The notes beneath the pieces are model-generated. The model did no database searches. It was not told the origin of the DNA and worked only from the letters and a program-made list of their open reading frames with translations. The position numbers and the translations under genes were made by a program. Positions 49,254 to 58,124 of a stretch of DNA of 64,000 nucleotides are shown piece after piece. Positions within the stretch are counted from its first letter, which is position 1. Each line of letters starts with the position of its first letter. Origin of the DNA: JACKCB01 sp964452775. Its GTDB lineage: Bacteria; Chloroflexota; Anaerolineae; Promineifilales; Promineifilaceae. The stretch lies in assembly GCA_964452775.1 (NCBI GenBank), contig CAYVQP010000004.1, positions 38,373 through 102,372 on the forward strand. The letters run 5' to 3'.

Positions 49254-49344
49254 GAAACAAAGAAGCGGCCTGGGGAGCCGCTTCTTCGTGAGGAGGAGGA
49301 GGGTATGATTTGAGAGGAGGGGTATGAGTATTTTCCGCTTGCTT
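49254..49344 (-). ncRNA. second candidate small RNA with anti-Shine-Dalgarno tracts
   Basis: On the minus strand TATTAT (49351-49356) predicts a start near 49344. The transcript carries CCCCTCCTC and CCCTCCTCCTCCTC, both able to pair with ribosome-binding sites. A hairpin follows, GAAGCGGC/GCCGCTTC (49262-49284), then TTTGTTT. This copies the plan of the 40.85-kb candidate. The hairpin also lies downstream of hutU on the same strand and may only be its terminator. No -35 is clear. Confidence 0.35.
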
Positions 49345-49432
49345 GACTACATAATAGCACTATCCCCGCCCGCTGCCGCCGAGAAGCTTACAGCCTGGGT
49401 GTAAACTGGGATACAGGCGGCGAACTACCCGC

Positions 49433-51085
49433 TCAATCCTCCGCTAACATTGGAATCTTGACCCCTCGTTCTCGAGCTACATCAATGGCGCGCTGATAGC
49501 CGGCGTCCACGTGCCGGACCACGCCCATGCCGGGATCGACGGTCAATACGCGCTGCAAGCGCGCTGCCGCCGCGGGCGTACCGTCGGCCACAATAACCTG
49601 TCCGGCGTGCAAACTGTAGCCGATGCCGACGCCGCCCCCATGATGGAAGCTGACCCAGGTCGCGCCGCTGACCGCGTTGATCAGCGCATTCAGGATCGGC
49701 CAGTCGCCGATTGCGTCAGAACCGTCGCGCATGCTTTCCGTCTCGCGATTGGGGCTGGCTACGGAACCGGCGTCCAGGTGGTCTCGGCCGATGACGATCG
49801 GCGCCTGCACCTGCCCGCTCGCTACCAGCTCGTTGAATCTCAGCCCGGCTTTGGCGCGCTCGCCGTAGCCAAGCCAGCAAATGCGAGCCGGCAGCCCCTG
49901 AAAGTGCACTTGTTCCTGGGCCATCTTGATCCAGCGGTGTAGCGGCTCATCGTCAGGGAACAACTCCAGGATCGCCCGGTCGGTGGTGTAAATGTCCTGG
50001 GGATCGCCGCTCAACGCCACCCAACGGAACGGCCCTTTGCCTTCGCAAAAGAGCGGTCGGATGTAAGCCGGTATGAAGCCGGGGTAGCTGAACGCATCCG
50101 GCACACCGGCATCTAACGCCCGTTGGCGCAGGTTGTTGCCATAGTCAAAGACAATAGCGCCCCGCTTCTGAAATTCGACCATGGCCGCGCAGTGGGCTGC
50201 CATTGATTGATCGGCCAGCGTCTTGAACGTCGCCGGGTCGCGATCACGGAGTTCCCTCGCTTCCTCGAAGGACATGTCATGTGGGAAGTAGGAGAGGGGG
50301 TCATGGGCAGAAGTCTGATCGGTCACCATGTCTGGGAGCAACCCCCGGGCGAGAATGTCGGGCAGCACCTCGGCGGCGTTTCCGATCAGGCCGATAGAAC
50401 GCGGCTCGCCGTTATTGACATAATATTGGACTCTGTCGAGCGCCTCCTCAATGTCTTCGGCGACCTCATCAATGTAGCGGTGTTCCAGCCGGCGGCGCGC
50501 GCGCCACTCGTCAATTTCCACGATCAGGCCGACGCCACCGTTCATGGTAATCGCCAGTGGTTGCGCGCCGCCCATTTCGCCCAGGCCGGCGGTGAGCACC
50601 CATTTACCCTTCAGCGAGGGCCAACCGGCTTGCCTGGCAGCTGCGGCGAAGGTTTCATACGTGCCTTGCAATATCCCCTGCGTGCCGATGTAGATCCAGC
50701 TGCCGGCAGTCATCTGACCGTACATGATCAGCCCTTCCGCTTCCCAGCGGTCGAAGTTCTCTTGCGTGGCCCAGTGAGGCACGATATTGGAGTTGGCGAT
50801 CAAGACCCGCGGGGCGTCGGGGTGGGTGCGGAAGATCGTCACCGGCTTGCCGCTCTGCACCAGCAGTGTTTCGTCATCTTCCAGCTCGCGCAGGCTACGC
50901 AGGATGGCGTCCAGCGCCTCCCAGCTGCGCGCCGCGCGCCCCCGGCCGCCGTAGACAATCAGGTGTTCGGGATCGCCGGCGACTTCCGGGTCCAGGTTGT
51001 TCTGCAACATGCGATAGGCGGCTTCCTGCAGCCATCCCTTACAGTGCAATTGAGTTCCAGTTGGGGCTTTGATAATTCGCGTCAT
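49433..51085 (-). CDS. hutU: urocanate hydratase
   Basis: The protein is 550 residues, the normal size of HutU. It has GGRGRAARSWEAL, LIANSNIVPHWAT, MTAGSWIYIGTQGILQGTYETF, and the catalytic region GPFRWVALSGDP with NAD contacts such as LTAGLGEMGGAQ. HutU adds water to urocanate to give imidazolone propionate in histidine degradation, using tightly bound NAD+. GAGGGAGA lies a few bases before the ATG. No hutH, hutI or hutG is next to it, so the pathway genes must be elsewhere. It is transcribed away from the histidine-kinase hybrid gene. Confidence 0.96.
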   Translation of the reverse strand: MTRIIKAPTGTQLHCKGWLQEAAYRMLQNNLDPEVAGDPEHLIVYGGRGRAARSWEALDAILRSLRELEDDETLLVQSGKPVTIFRTHPDAPRVLIANSNIVPHWATQENFDRWEAEGLIMYGQMTAGSWIYIGTQGILQGTYETFAAAARQAGWPSLKGKWVLTAGLGEMGGAQPLAITMNGGVGLIVEIDEWRARRRLEHRYIDEVAEDIEEALDRVQYYVNNGEPRSIGLIGNAAEVLPDILARGLLPDMVTDQTSAHDPLSYFPHDMSFEEARELRDRDPATFKTLADQSMAAHCAAMVEFQKRGAIVFDYGNNLRQRALDAGVPDAFSYPGFIPAYIRPLFCEGKGPFRWVALSGDPQDIYTTDRAILELFPDDEPLHRWIKMAQEQVHFQGLPARICWLGYGERAKAGLRFNELVASGQVQAPIVIGRDHLDAGSVASPNRETESMRDGSDAIGDWPILNALINAVSGATWVSFHHGGGVGIGYSLHAGQVIVADGTPAAAARLQRVLTVDPGMGVVRHVDAGYQRAIDVARERGVKIPMLAED

Positions 51086-51113
51086 CGTTGTCTCCCTCTA
51101 GTAGTTAGGTCCC

Positions 51114-51157
51114 ATTATATATCGCAAGTGACCTTATCAGTATAGCTATGTTATAAT
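51114..51157. promoter_or_regulatory. back-to-back -10 boxes between hutU and the kinase gene
   Basis: On the minus strand TATAAT at 51114-51119 serves hutU. On the plus strand TATAAT at 51152-51157, with TGACCT 17 bp upstream, serves the kinase gene. The two are only 32 bases apart, so the promoters may compete or share a regulator. The kinase leader is about 110 bases and contains AAGGAG far upstream plus a small CCAGAC/GTCTGG hairpin. Confidence 0.55.
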
Positions 51158-51274
51158 CGCATCCAGACTCGCAAGGAGAATACCAGACCAGCAATTTGTC
51201 TGGGGTCGACCATGTCGCATCCCTTTGAAATGTGTGGGAGAGCTGCGGATAGAGTGCCGAAAAGATAAGCGTAA

Positions 51275-52930
51275 ATGAGCGGCGAGAGTATTCTGATTAT
51301 TGACGATAGCCTGGAAATGACCAGGCACCTATCCACCCAATTATTGCCGGCATTTGGATACCAGAGCCTGGAGGCCGCCAGCGGACAGGCGGGACTTGAG
51401 CGCATGCGCCGGGAATCGCCCGATCTCGTGTTGCTGGATCTCAACTTACCTTCCATGACCGGCCTGGACGTATTGCAAGTAATGGCTGCGGAAGGGATTG
51501 ACATCCCGGTCATTTTGATGACCGGCTACGGCTCGGAAAAGAGCGCGATTGAGGCCTTTCGCCTGGGCATCAAGGATTATCTGGTGAAGCCCTTCACCTC
51601 GGAAGAGGTCATTCACACGATCGATCGCGTGTTAGCCGGCTCGCGAAGCCGTCCTGAGGGCGACAGGTTAGCTGCCAGGCTTGAGCGAGCGCAATGGGAG
51701 AGCCGGCGACAGCTCGACGATCTCAACCAGGTCCTTGGATTGAGCAAGCGGCTACTGCTAATTCGCCGGCCAAATGACGTCATGCGCCGTCTGCTTACGC
51801 TGGTTCCAGATTTGGTCGGCGCAGAGCGTTGCATTATCTGGCTAGGCCAGGGCGATCCTGGCGCTCTCCTTGCCTATGCGCCCGGCGAAGAAAGTCTGCG
51901 CGCCCCGGAAGCTGATGTCGCGGGAAGCGCCTCACCCGTTTGGCGGGTCTTCCAAGACGGGGAGGTTTTTCGCGATGCCACTTTCGTTGGGGAAGGGATT
52001 GCCCTGTTGCCGGCTTTATTTGCACGCGCAGCCCTGCTCGTGCCCTTGCGCTTGGACGCCCGGATTATCGGAGTCCTGGGTGCAGTCAACCAGGCAGCGC
52101 CAAAGGCCTTCGGCGACCGCGAACAAACCATGTTGGGCGCGTTGGCTGATTTTGCCGCCATTGCTCTGGAGAACGCGAAGGCAGCCGGCAAGAGTGAACA
52201 GCGCCTCGACTCGCAAAGCGTTGAGGAGCTGAGCGCGCTGCGCTCACATATTATTGCCAACGTTTCCCATGATTTGCGCGGCCCCTTGCACTCCATCGAG
52301 GGTTTTGCCACGACGTTGAAGCTCTCCGGCCTGCTCACCGAACAAGAGCAGTTGTACGTCAACTACATCATTGATTCGGCGCAGCGCTTGAGCAGGCTGG
52401 TAGACAAGCAACTGGATCCGGCGCGAATTGCCGCCGGCATGATTGAGCCGCGAGTGCCCTGCGATATTCAGGCGATCATTGCCGGTGCGGTGCAGGGTTT
52501 GCGCGGCATGGCGCAATCACGACAGATCGCGATCTTGCGCAACAATGGTTCCTTGCTGCCGCCTGTCTGGGGTAGCCCGGATCGGCTAGGTCAGGCAATT
52601 AGCAACTTGCTGGACAATGCCATCAAGTATTCCGTCCCCGGAACGCAGGTATCAATTGATGTCCGGCAAGAGGGCGACTTTATTGCGGTGGCAATTAGCG
52701 ATCAGGGAATCGGGATTGAGCCGGATGAGCTGCCCTACGTCTTCGAGCAATTCTATCGCGCACATTCGAGCGCGGACATTGAAGGAAGCGGCGTCGGGTT
52801 GGCTCTAGTGCGGGCCATCGCCGAGGCGTATGACGGTAAGGTATTTGCAGAGAGCGAGCCGGGAGTGGGCAGCACGTTCACACTGATGCTGGCGGTTGCC
52901 GGCGAGATGAAGGTCATTGAGCATGAGTGA
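51275..52930 (+). CDS. REC-GAF-histidine kinase hybrid protein
   Basis: The protein is 551 residues with no TM segment. A receiver domain (about 5-120) has ILIIDDS, the phospho-acceptor in LLDLNLPS (D55) and the conserved Lys in LVKPF. A GAF-like domain (about 155-300) follows, then a HisKA domain with ANVSHDLRGPL (H332). The HATPase domain has SNLLDNAIKYS, ISDQGIGI and GSGVGLAL. It is a soluble sensor kinase driven by an upstream phosphorelay; its partner is unknown. Its stop overlaps the start of ctaA, which suggests a link to respiration. Ribosome-binding sequence before ATG 51275 is poor. Confidence 0.9.
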   Translation: MSGESILIIDDSLEMTRHLSTQLLPAFGYQSLEAASGQAGLERMRRESPDLVLLDLNLPSMTGLDVLQVMAAEGIDIPVILMTGYGSEKSAIEAFRLGIKDYLVKPFTSEEVIHTIDRVLAGSRSRPEGDRLAARLERAQWESRRQLDDLNQVLGLSKRLLLIRRPNDVMRRLLTLVPDLVGAERCIIWLGQGDPGALLAYAPGEESLRAPEADVAGSASPVWRVFQDGEVFRDATFVGEGIALLPALFARAALLVPLRLDARIIGVLGAVNQAAPKAFGDREQTMLGALADFAAIALENAKAAGKSEQRLDSQSVEELSALRSHIIANVSHDLRGPLHSIEGFATTLKLSGLLTEQEQLYVNYIIDSAQRLSRLVDKQLDPARIAAGMIEPRVPCDIQAIIAGAVQGLRGMAQSRQIAILRNNGSLLPPVWGSPDRLGQAISNLLDNAIKYSVPGTQVSIDVRQEGDFIAVAISDQGIGIEPDELPYVFEQFYRAHSSADIEGSGVGLALVRAIAEAYDGKVFAESEPGVGSTFTLMLAVAGEMKVIEHE

Positions 52931-54005
52931 TAGAGCCCAGAGAGCTGTGACTACCTGGCTCTTCGTTATTTGCGGCCTGATCATGTTCGTGGTGGTGTAC
53001 GGCGGATACGTGCGCCTGACTCGCTCCGGCCTCTCCATTGTAGAGTGGAATCCCATCAGCGGCGCGGTGCCGCCGATCGGGGCAGCGGCATGGGAGGCGG
53101 AGTTTGCCAAGTATCAGCAGACGCCGGAGTTTCAACATATCAACAGCGCCATGGACCTGAACGGCTACCGGCAAATCTTCTACGTTGAGTATTTCCATCG
53201 CCTGATCGCCCGTGTAGCCGGGCTGGTTGTCGTTATCCCCCTGTTCTATTTTCTCCTTAAAGGTTACATACCCTGGCGCAAGTCCGGCATCTACCTGTTC
53301 ATTGCGGCGCTCTTCGCCTTTCAGGGCTTTCTGGGCTGGTACATGGTCAGCAGCGGCCTGGTGGATAACCCGGCAGTCAGTCATTATCGTCTGGCCTTTC
53401 ATCTGTTAGGCGCGCTGTCTCTTCTGGGCCTGACCTACTGGATGGCGCTACAGCATGTCAACCACTTTCCGGCGCGCACCCCAGGCTCCGGCAAGAGCCT
53501 CCCCTTCGTCCTATCTGTCGTGATGCTGGTTGTGTTGTTGGTGCAGATCAGTTATGGGGGCTTCATGGCCGGGTTGAAAGCAGGTTGGATTACGAACACC
53601 TGGCCGTTGATGGCCGGGCGCTGGGTTCCCCCAGATTTGCTCAACGTTCTGGAACCCTGGTGGGCGAATCTGCTTGGCGCGGCGCCGGCGGTCCATTTCA
53701 TTCACCGCTGGTTCTCCTTCGTGGTGCTGGCGATCGCGGTCCTGGTCTACCTTGTCGCCCGCCGGCGCAACAGCCCGGCGCAGATCGCCGGAGGCGCTAG
53801 GTGGATGGTTGGTCTGGTCATCCTGCAAATCACGCTGGGCATCTCGGTGGTCTGGTTCAGTGTGCCGACCTGGTTGGCGCTTTCTCACCAGGCGCTGGCC
53901 ATGGGACTATTCCTGGTCAATGTGTACATCGGATACCACTTGCTTCACGAGCCGGCAGCCGAGGCCGTAGCCGTGCAGATGGACTTTAAGCCGGCTACTG
54001 TCTGA
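52923..54005 (+). CDS. ctaA: heme A synthase (CtaA/Cox15 type)
   Basis: The protein is 360 residues with eight TM helices. GGYVRLTRSGLSIVEWNP, EYFHRLIAR, SHYRLAFHL, FIHRWFSF and LALSHQALA supply the heme-ligating His residues. The long loop after the first helix (ISGAVPPIGAAAWEAEFAKYQ) is typical of the mitochondrial/alpha-proteobacterial Cox15 type rather than the Bacillus type, and the Cys pairs of the Bacillus type are absent. It oxidises heme O to heme A for cytochrome oxidase. ATG 52923 overlaps the kinase stop by eight bases. Confidence 0.93.
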   Translation: MSDRAQRAVTTWLFVICGLIMFVVVYGGYVRLTRSGLSIVEWNPISGAVPPIGAAAWEAEFAKYQQTPEFQHINSAMDLNGYRQIFYVEYFHRLIARVAGLVVVIPLFYFLLKGYIPWRKSGIYLFIAALFAFQGFLGWYMVSSGLVDNPAVSHYRLAFHLLGALSLLGLTYWMALQHVNHFPARTPGSGKSLPFVLSVVMLVVLLVQISYGGFMAGLKAGWITNTWPLMAGRWVPPDLLNVLEPWWANLLGAAPAVHFIHRWFSFVVLAIAVLVYLVARRRNSPAQIAGGARWMVGLVILQITLGISVVWFSVPTWLALSHQALAMGLFLVNVYIGYHLLHEPAAEAVAVQMDFKPATV

Positions 54006-54030
54006 GCCGCCGGCTGGAGAGTTATCAGCG

Positions 54031-55560
54031 ATGCTCGCCAAGGTAATCAGTTGCGCCATCGTTGGCCTGGAAGCTGAGCTCGTTGAAGTAGAAGTTGACA
54101 TTATCCAGGGTTATCCGAACTTCGCGATGGTGGGGTTGCCGGATGCGGCGGTGCGGGAAAGCCGGGACCGGGTGCACGCCGCCGTCAAAAACAGCGGCTT
54201 CAACTTCCCGGGAAACAAGCGCATCACCGTGAACCTGGCCCCGGCTGATTTGCGCAAAGAGGGGCCGGCCTACGACCTGCCGATCGCGGTCGGCATCCTG
54301 GCCGCCTCGCAACAAATCTGGGTGGATGCGCTGGCCGACAGTCTGTTTGTGGGCGAGTTGTCGCTGGACGGCTCCACGCGCCACACGAAGGGCATCCTGC
54401 CGCTGGCCGCCACGGCCCGAGAGGAAGGATTCAAGCGAGTCTTCGTGCCGGCGGTAAATGCGGACGAAGCGGCCCTGTTGCCGGACATTGAGGTCATGCC
54501 GGTAGAGAGTCTGCCCCAACTTGTGGGCCATCTGACTGGCCTGGTCCCAATTGAACCGCACAGCGTTGACCTGGAGCAGGCGTTTACGGTTGGCGCCAAC
54601 CATACTACCGACTTTGCGGATATCAGGGGACAGGAGCATGTCAAACGGGCGATGGAGATCGCCGCCGCCGGCTCCCATAACGCCTTACTCAGCGGCCCGC
54701 CCGGCTCCGGCAAGACGCTGATCGCCAAGTCGTTGCCGGGGATCTTGCCGCGCATGTCGGTTGACGAGGCCCTGGAAGTGACCAAGATCTACAGCGTGGC
54801 CGGACTCTTGCCGGAGGACACGCCGCTAATCCGGCAGCGGCCATTCCGGTCGCCGCACCACACAGTCAGCTATGCCGGACTGGTGGGCGGCGGCGCCTGG
54901 CCCAGGCCGGGGGAGATTTCGCTGGCGCATCGAGGGGTGCTTTTCCTGGATGAATTGCCGGAGTTCGGCCAAAATCTGATCGAGGTATTGCGCCAGCCGC
55001 TGGAGGGGTTGCCGCGCGAGGTGTCTATCTCGCGCGCTTCCGGCACAGTCACCTATCCGGCCAGCTTCATGCTCATCGCGGCCCAGAACCCCTGCCCATG
55101 CGGCTACTTCGGCGACCCGACGCACACATGCACCTGCTCCAACAGCATGATAACCCGCTACCAAAAGCGCATCTCCGGCCCGCTGATGGATCGCATTGAC
55201 ATCCACGTGGAAGTGCCGCGGGTGCCGTTTGAAAAGCTGACCTCGTCGCAACTGGGAGAAAGCTCGGCGGCGATTCGGGGGCGCGTGGAGGCGGCGCGAG
55301 CGCGACAGCGTGAGCGCTTTGCCGGACAGGCATTGATCTGCAACGCCGATATGGGCCCCAGCGAGGTGCGCAAAGTGTGCGTGCTGGACGACACCGGCAA
55401 GCGGTTGATGCAGAGCGCTATGAACCAGATGAACCTGAGCGCGCGCGGCTTTCACCGCATCCTGAAGCTGGCCCGCACCATTGCGGATCTCGCCGGGGAG
55501 GAGAACATCCAGCCGGCGCATCTGGCGGAAGCGTTGCAGTACCGGCCAAAGCAGCAATAG
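54031..55560 (+). CDS. comM: YifB/ComM family Mg-chelatase-like AAA+ ATPase
   Basis: The protein is 509 residues. Residues 1-180 are the Lon-protease-like domain (GYPNFAMVGLPDAAVRESRDRV-type start). The AAA+ core follows with Walker A GPPGSGKTLIAKSLPG, Walker B VLFLDELPEF and a short zinc-like CPCGYFGDPTHTCTCS. The C-terminal domain has LSARGFHRILKLARTIADL. ComM is a hexameric helicase that helps branch migration during natural transformation in other bacteria, so a role in DNA uptake recombination is possible here. GGAGAG precedes the ATG. It is 25 bases behind ctaA. Confidence 0.92.
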   Translation: MLAKVISCAIVGLEAELVEVEVDIIQGYPNFAMVGLPDAAVRESRDRVHAAVKNSGFNFPGNKRITVNLAPADLRKEGPAYDLPIAVGILAASQQIWVDALADSLFVGELSLDGSTRHTKGILPLAATAREEGFKRVFVPAVNADEAALLPDIEVMPVESLPQLVGHLTGLVPIEPHSVDLEQAFTVGANHTTDFADIRGQEHVKRAMEIAAAGSHNALLSGPPGSGKTLIAKSLPGILPRMSVDEALEVTKIYSVAGLLPEDTPLIRQRPFRSPHHTVSYAGLVGGGAWPRPGEISLAHRGVLFLDELPEFGQNLIEVLRQPLEGLPREVSISRASGTVTYPASFMLIAAQNPCPCGYFGDPTHTCTCSNSMITRYQKRISGPLMDRIDIHVEVPRVPFEKLTSSQLGESSAAIRGRVEAARARQRERFAGQALICNADMGPSEVRKVCVLDDTGKRLMQSAMNQMNLSARGFHRILKLARTIADLAGEENIQPAHLAEALQYRPKQQ

Positions 55561-55567
55561 GCGCAAG

Positions 55568-56662
55568 GTGAACGGATCGGACGACAGTCTCGCTCTGTGT
55601 GAAAGTGCGCTGCAGACGGGTTGCCTGTGCCTGTTGGCGGGGCGCTGGCTGGACGCCGCCGACGCTTTCCGCATCGCCATCCGCAACAACGCGCAGTGCG
55701 CGCCGGGCTACGCCGGCCTGGGGGACGCCATGCTCGGCGCGGGCCGGCTGGATCGAGCGCTCGATTTCTATAAGACCGCCGGGCGACTGTCCGGCGGCGA
55801 TTACGAATATCTGCTAAAGGTCGCCGACGTGCAGGAACGCCTTGGCCAGCTGGCCGGGGCTGCTCAGACGTATTTGGCTGCCGGCGAGATCTACTATCGC
55901 CGGGATCAGTTGGAGGAAGCGATTGCCCATTGGCGCCGGGCGGTGCGGCTGAAGCCGGACTTACTGGGCGCGCATCTGCGGCTGGCAACCGCCCTTGCCC
56001 GGCGCGGCGAAGTGAAGGCGGCCGTGCGCGAATATCTGGCGGTCGCCAGAGCATTGCAACTGCGCGGCGACGTTGAAAGCGCGTTGCAGGTCTGCCAAAC
56101 GGCGCAGACAATTGCGCCGGACGACCCGGATATTGCGCTGGCAATGCGCCTGCTGCGCGGGGAAGAATGGGAGATTGATCAGCCGCCCGCTCCCCGGCAG
56201 GCCGGCTCAGTTCCGGTCGTTGAGCTGGTCTCTCCGGCGGAGGGATATGAAGCCGAAATGCAGCTTTCCCCCGTAATTTTGCCCGGCGCAATTTCCCTTA
56301 CGCTGGCTGATGCGCGTCGCCGGGCGCAGGATAGGCTGGCGGAGGAGATCTTCCGCGATGAGGAGGACGGTCTGCCCGCGGAGGGAGCCGGCCGTGGTCT
56401 GAGCAAGCTGGAACGCGATGCGCTCATCGGCCAGGGGCTGGACTATCAGATGCGCGGACGATTGAAGGACGCCATTGACTGCTACCAGCGCACGATTGCC
56501 GGCGGCCTGGAATTGCCCGCCGCCTACTTCACCGTAGGCATGTTGTGCATGGACCTGCAGCGCTATGAGGAGGCGGGGGCCCTGTTACGAAAGGCCGCCG
56601 AGGAAGCGACATTGCGGGAGCCGGTAACCCTGGCATTGGCGGCCATGCCTTCCGCAAGCTGA
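55568..56662 (+). CDS. tetratricopeptide-repeat protein
   Basis: From GTG 55568, seven bases after the comM stop, the protein has 364 residues. TPR-like helices run from about residue 8 to 200, for example AGRWLDAADAFRIAIRNN and GRLDRALDFYKTAGRLSG and DQLEEAIAHWRRAVRLKPD. A low-complexity acidic middle (about 205-285) follows, then two more repeats (about 290-350: MRGRLKDAIDCYQRTI, DLQRYEEAGALLRKA). It is probably a scaffold for protein contacts in the cytoplasm. The start is uncertain because AAGG overlaps it too closely; the frame is also open further upstream within comM. Confidence 0.72.
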   Translation: MNGSDDSLALCESALQTGCLCLLAGRWLDAADAFRIAIRNNAQCAPGYAGLGDAMLGAGRLDRALDFYKTAGRLSGGDYEYLLKVADVQERLGQLAGAAQTYLAAGEIYYRRDQLEEAIAHWRRAVRLKPDLLGAHLRLATALARRGEVKAAVREYLAVARALQLRGDVESALQVCQTAQTIAPDDPDIALAMRLLRGEEWEIDQPPAPRQAGSVPVVELVSPAEGYEAEMQLSPVILPGAISLTLADARRRAQDRLAEEIFRDEEDGLPAEGAGRGLSKLERDALIGQGLDYQMRGRLKDAIDCYQRTIAGGLELPAAYFTVGMLCMDLQRYEEAGALLRKAAEEATLREPVTLALAAMPSAS

Positions 56663-56670
56663 TTCTGCTG

Positions 56671-58098
56671 TCAGTTGATGGCGAAAAGCTTACGCCGGGC
56701 CGTGTAACGCCCAAGTAGTAACGGCAGCAGAAAGACGAACAGGACGCCAACCAAGTGCGCGAGGAGCTGGCTGCCGCCAAGCAAATTGTGGCGCAAGTGG
56801 CCATAGATCACGACCGACAGCTGGGCGCACAGCAAGAACCACAGCCCGGCGTGCAGCCGCCAGGAGGGCGCGCCGTCATCCACCAGCAACCAGGGGAAGG
56901 GCCAGGCGCTGTACCAGATGCGGAAGGTGAAGGCGGCGGCGACATAGCTGAATAGAGTGTCTGCGGCGGATCGCGCCGCCAGCCGGCCACGCCAGGTGAG
57001 CCACAGCAACCAGATAAACGCGCCGGCAAATAACAACGTGCCGCCGGTGACAAGGTACGTGTACGAAAATGGCGCGCCGGCCGCTTGCAGCAGCAGGATG
57101 ACCAGCGTCACCGGGGAGAAGCCGCCGTGCATCGAGGCTTCGCGCAGCAACCTCTGCATCAGCACGAGAGGGGAACCAAAGGGCAGGAAGGCCAGCAGAA
57201 GGAGCAATAATCCTCCGGCGGTTGCAGCAAGGAGAAAGCGAATGCGCCGGCGATTGTCGGGCAGTGCGTGCAAAATGCCCAGGAGGAGCACCGGCAGCGG
57301 CAGCGCGCCGATCGGCTTGGTCAAAGGGGCCAGACACATCACCAGGAAGCCGATCAACGGGTGGCCGCGCTGCCACAGATAATAGCCCAACGCCAACCAG
57401 AGCAGCATCAGCGCGTCGTTGTGGGCATCAACCACGAAGATCAGCAAGAGAGCAGGGTTCCAGCACCACAGCAAGAGTCGGCCGATCCGCTGCCCGGGAG
57501 GCAGCCGGACGCCCAGCAACCAGATAAGGATGCCCAACAAGATGAGGCAGCCGGCCCCAAACGCCTTGAACAGAAGCATCCCTGCCAGCAGATTGTCGCC
57601 GGCGATCCAGGTGACGCCGGCCGCCGACAGCTCCCACAGCGGCCCGTATGGCGAGCTTTCGTCAATCCACTCCCCGGCGAACGGCGCGTAGGGGTCTTCC
57701 GGGAAATCTGCCGGCGCTGCTTCCAGAGGGTTCTCCCTGTAGACCGTGGTGATGCGCCCCTGGATGTAGTAGCGGTAAACATCGGTGGCGTTGATCGGGT
57801 AGACAAAGAGCAGCGGCAGTGAGAACAGCGCCCCGGCCAGCATCACAAGCCAGGTCAAGGAGGGACGGTCAGGCAGGGTATCGCGCATTGCGACCTGCCG
57901 GTGGGCCAACCCCAGGATGGCGAACAACAGGATCAGCAGGACCGCATAGCCGAGACCGGCCAAAGTGGACGGGGCCAACCGGCGAATATCCGCCAGCGGC
58001 AACGTCCCATAGTGCGGCAGAAGCGGGAACCAGAACGCCAGCAGCAGATAGCCGGCGAGGCTGACCAGGGCGAGAACGGGTAATGGGATGCGAGACAC
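56671..58098 (-). CDS. GT-C mannosyltransferase-like membrane protein
   Basis: The protein is 475 residues with about twelve TM helices. The outer loop after the third or fourth helix reads VYPINATDVYRYYIQGR, with the acidic Asp and ATD motif usual in polyprenyl-phosphomannose-dependent GT-C enzymes (GT87/MptA-like). ESSPYGPLWELSAAG and a VDAHNDALMLLWLALG stretch are also typical of this group. It likely adds a mannose or glucose from a lipid-linked donor to a glycolipid on the outer side. The acceptor is unknown. It converges with the TPR gene, with only eight bases between the two stops. Confidence 0.78.
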   Translation of the reverse strand: MSRIPLPVLALVSLAGYLLLAFWFPLLPHYGTLPLADIRRLAPSTLAGLGYAVLLILLFAILGLAHRQVAMRDTLPDRPSLTWLVMLAGALFSLPLLFVYPINATDVYRYYIQGRITTVYRENPLEAAPADFPEDPYAPFAGEWIDESSPYGPLWELSAAGVTWIAGDNLLAGMLLFKAFGAGCLILLGILIWLLGVRLPPGQRIGRLLLWCWNPALLLIFVVDAHNDALMLLWLALGYYLWQRGHPLIGFLVMCLAPLTKPIGALPLPVLLLGILHALPDNRRRIRFLLAATAGGLLLLLLAFLPFGSPLVLMQRLLREASMHGGFSPVTLVILLLQAAGAPFSYTYLVTGGTLLFAGAFIWLLWLTWRGRLAARSAADTLFSYVAAAFTFRIWYSAWPFPWLLVDDGAPSWRLHAGLWFLLCAQLSVVIYGHLRHNLLGGSQLLAHLVGVLFVFLLPLLLGRYTARRKLFAIN

Positions 58099-58124
58099 CA
58101 GAAGGCAGCGGCGGGTATATTGCG

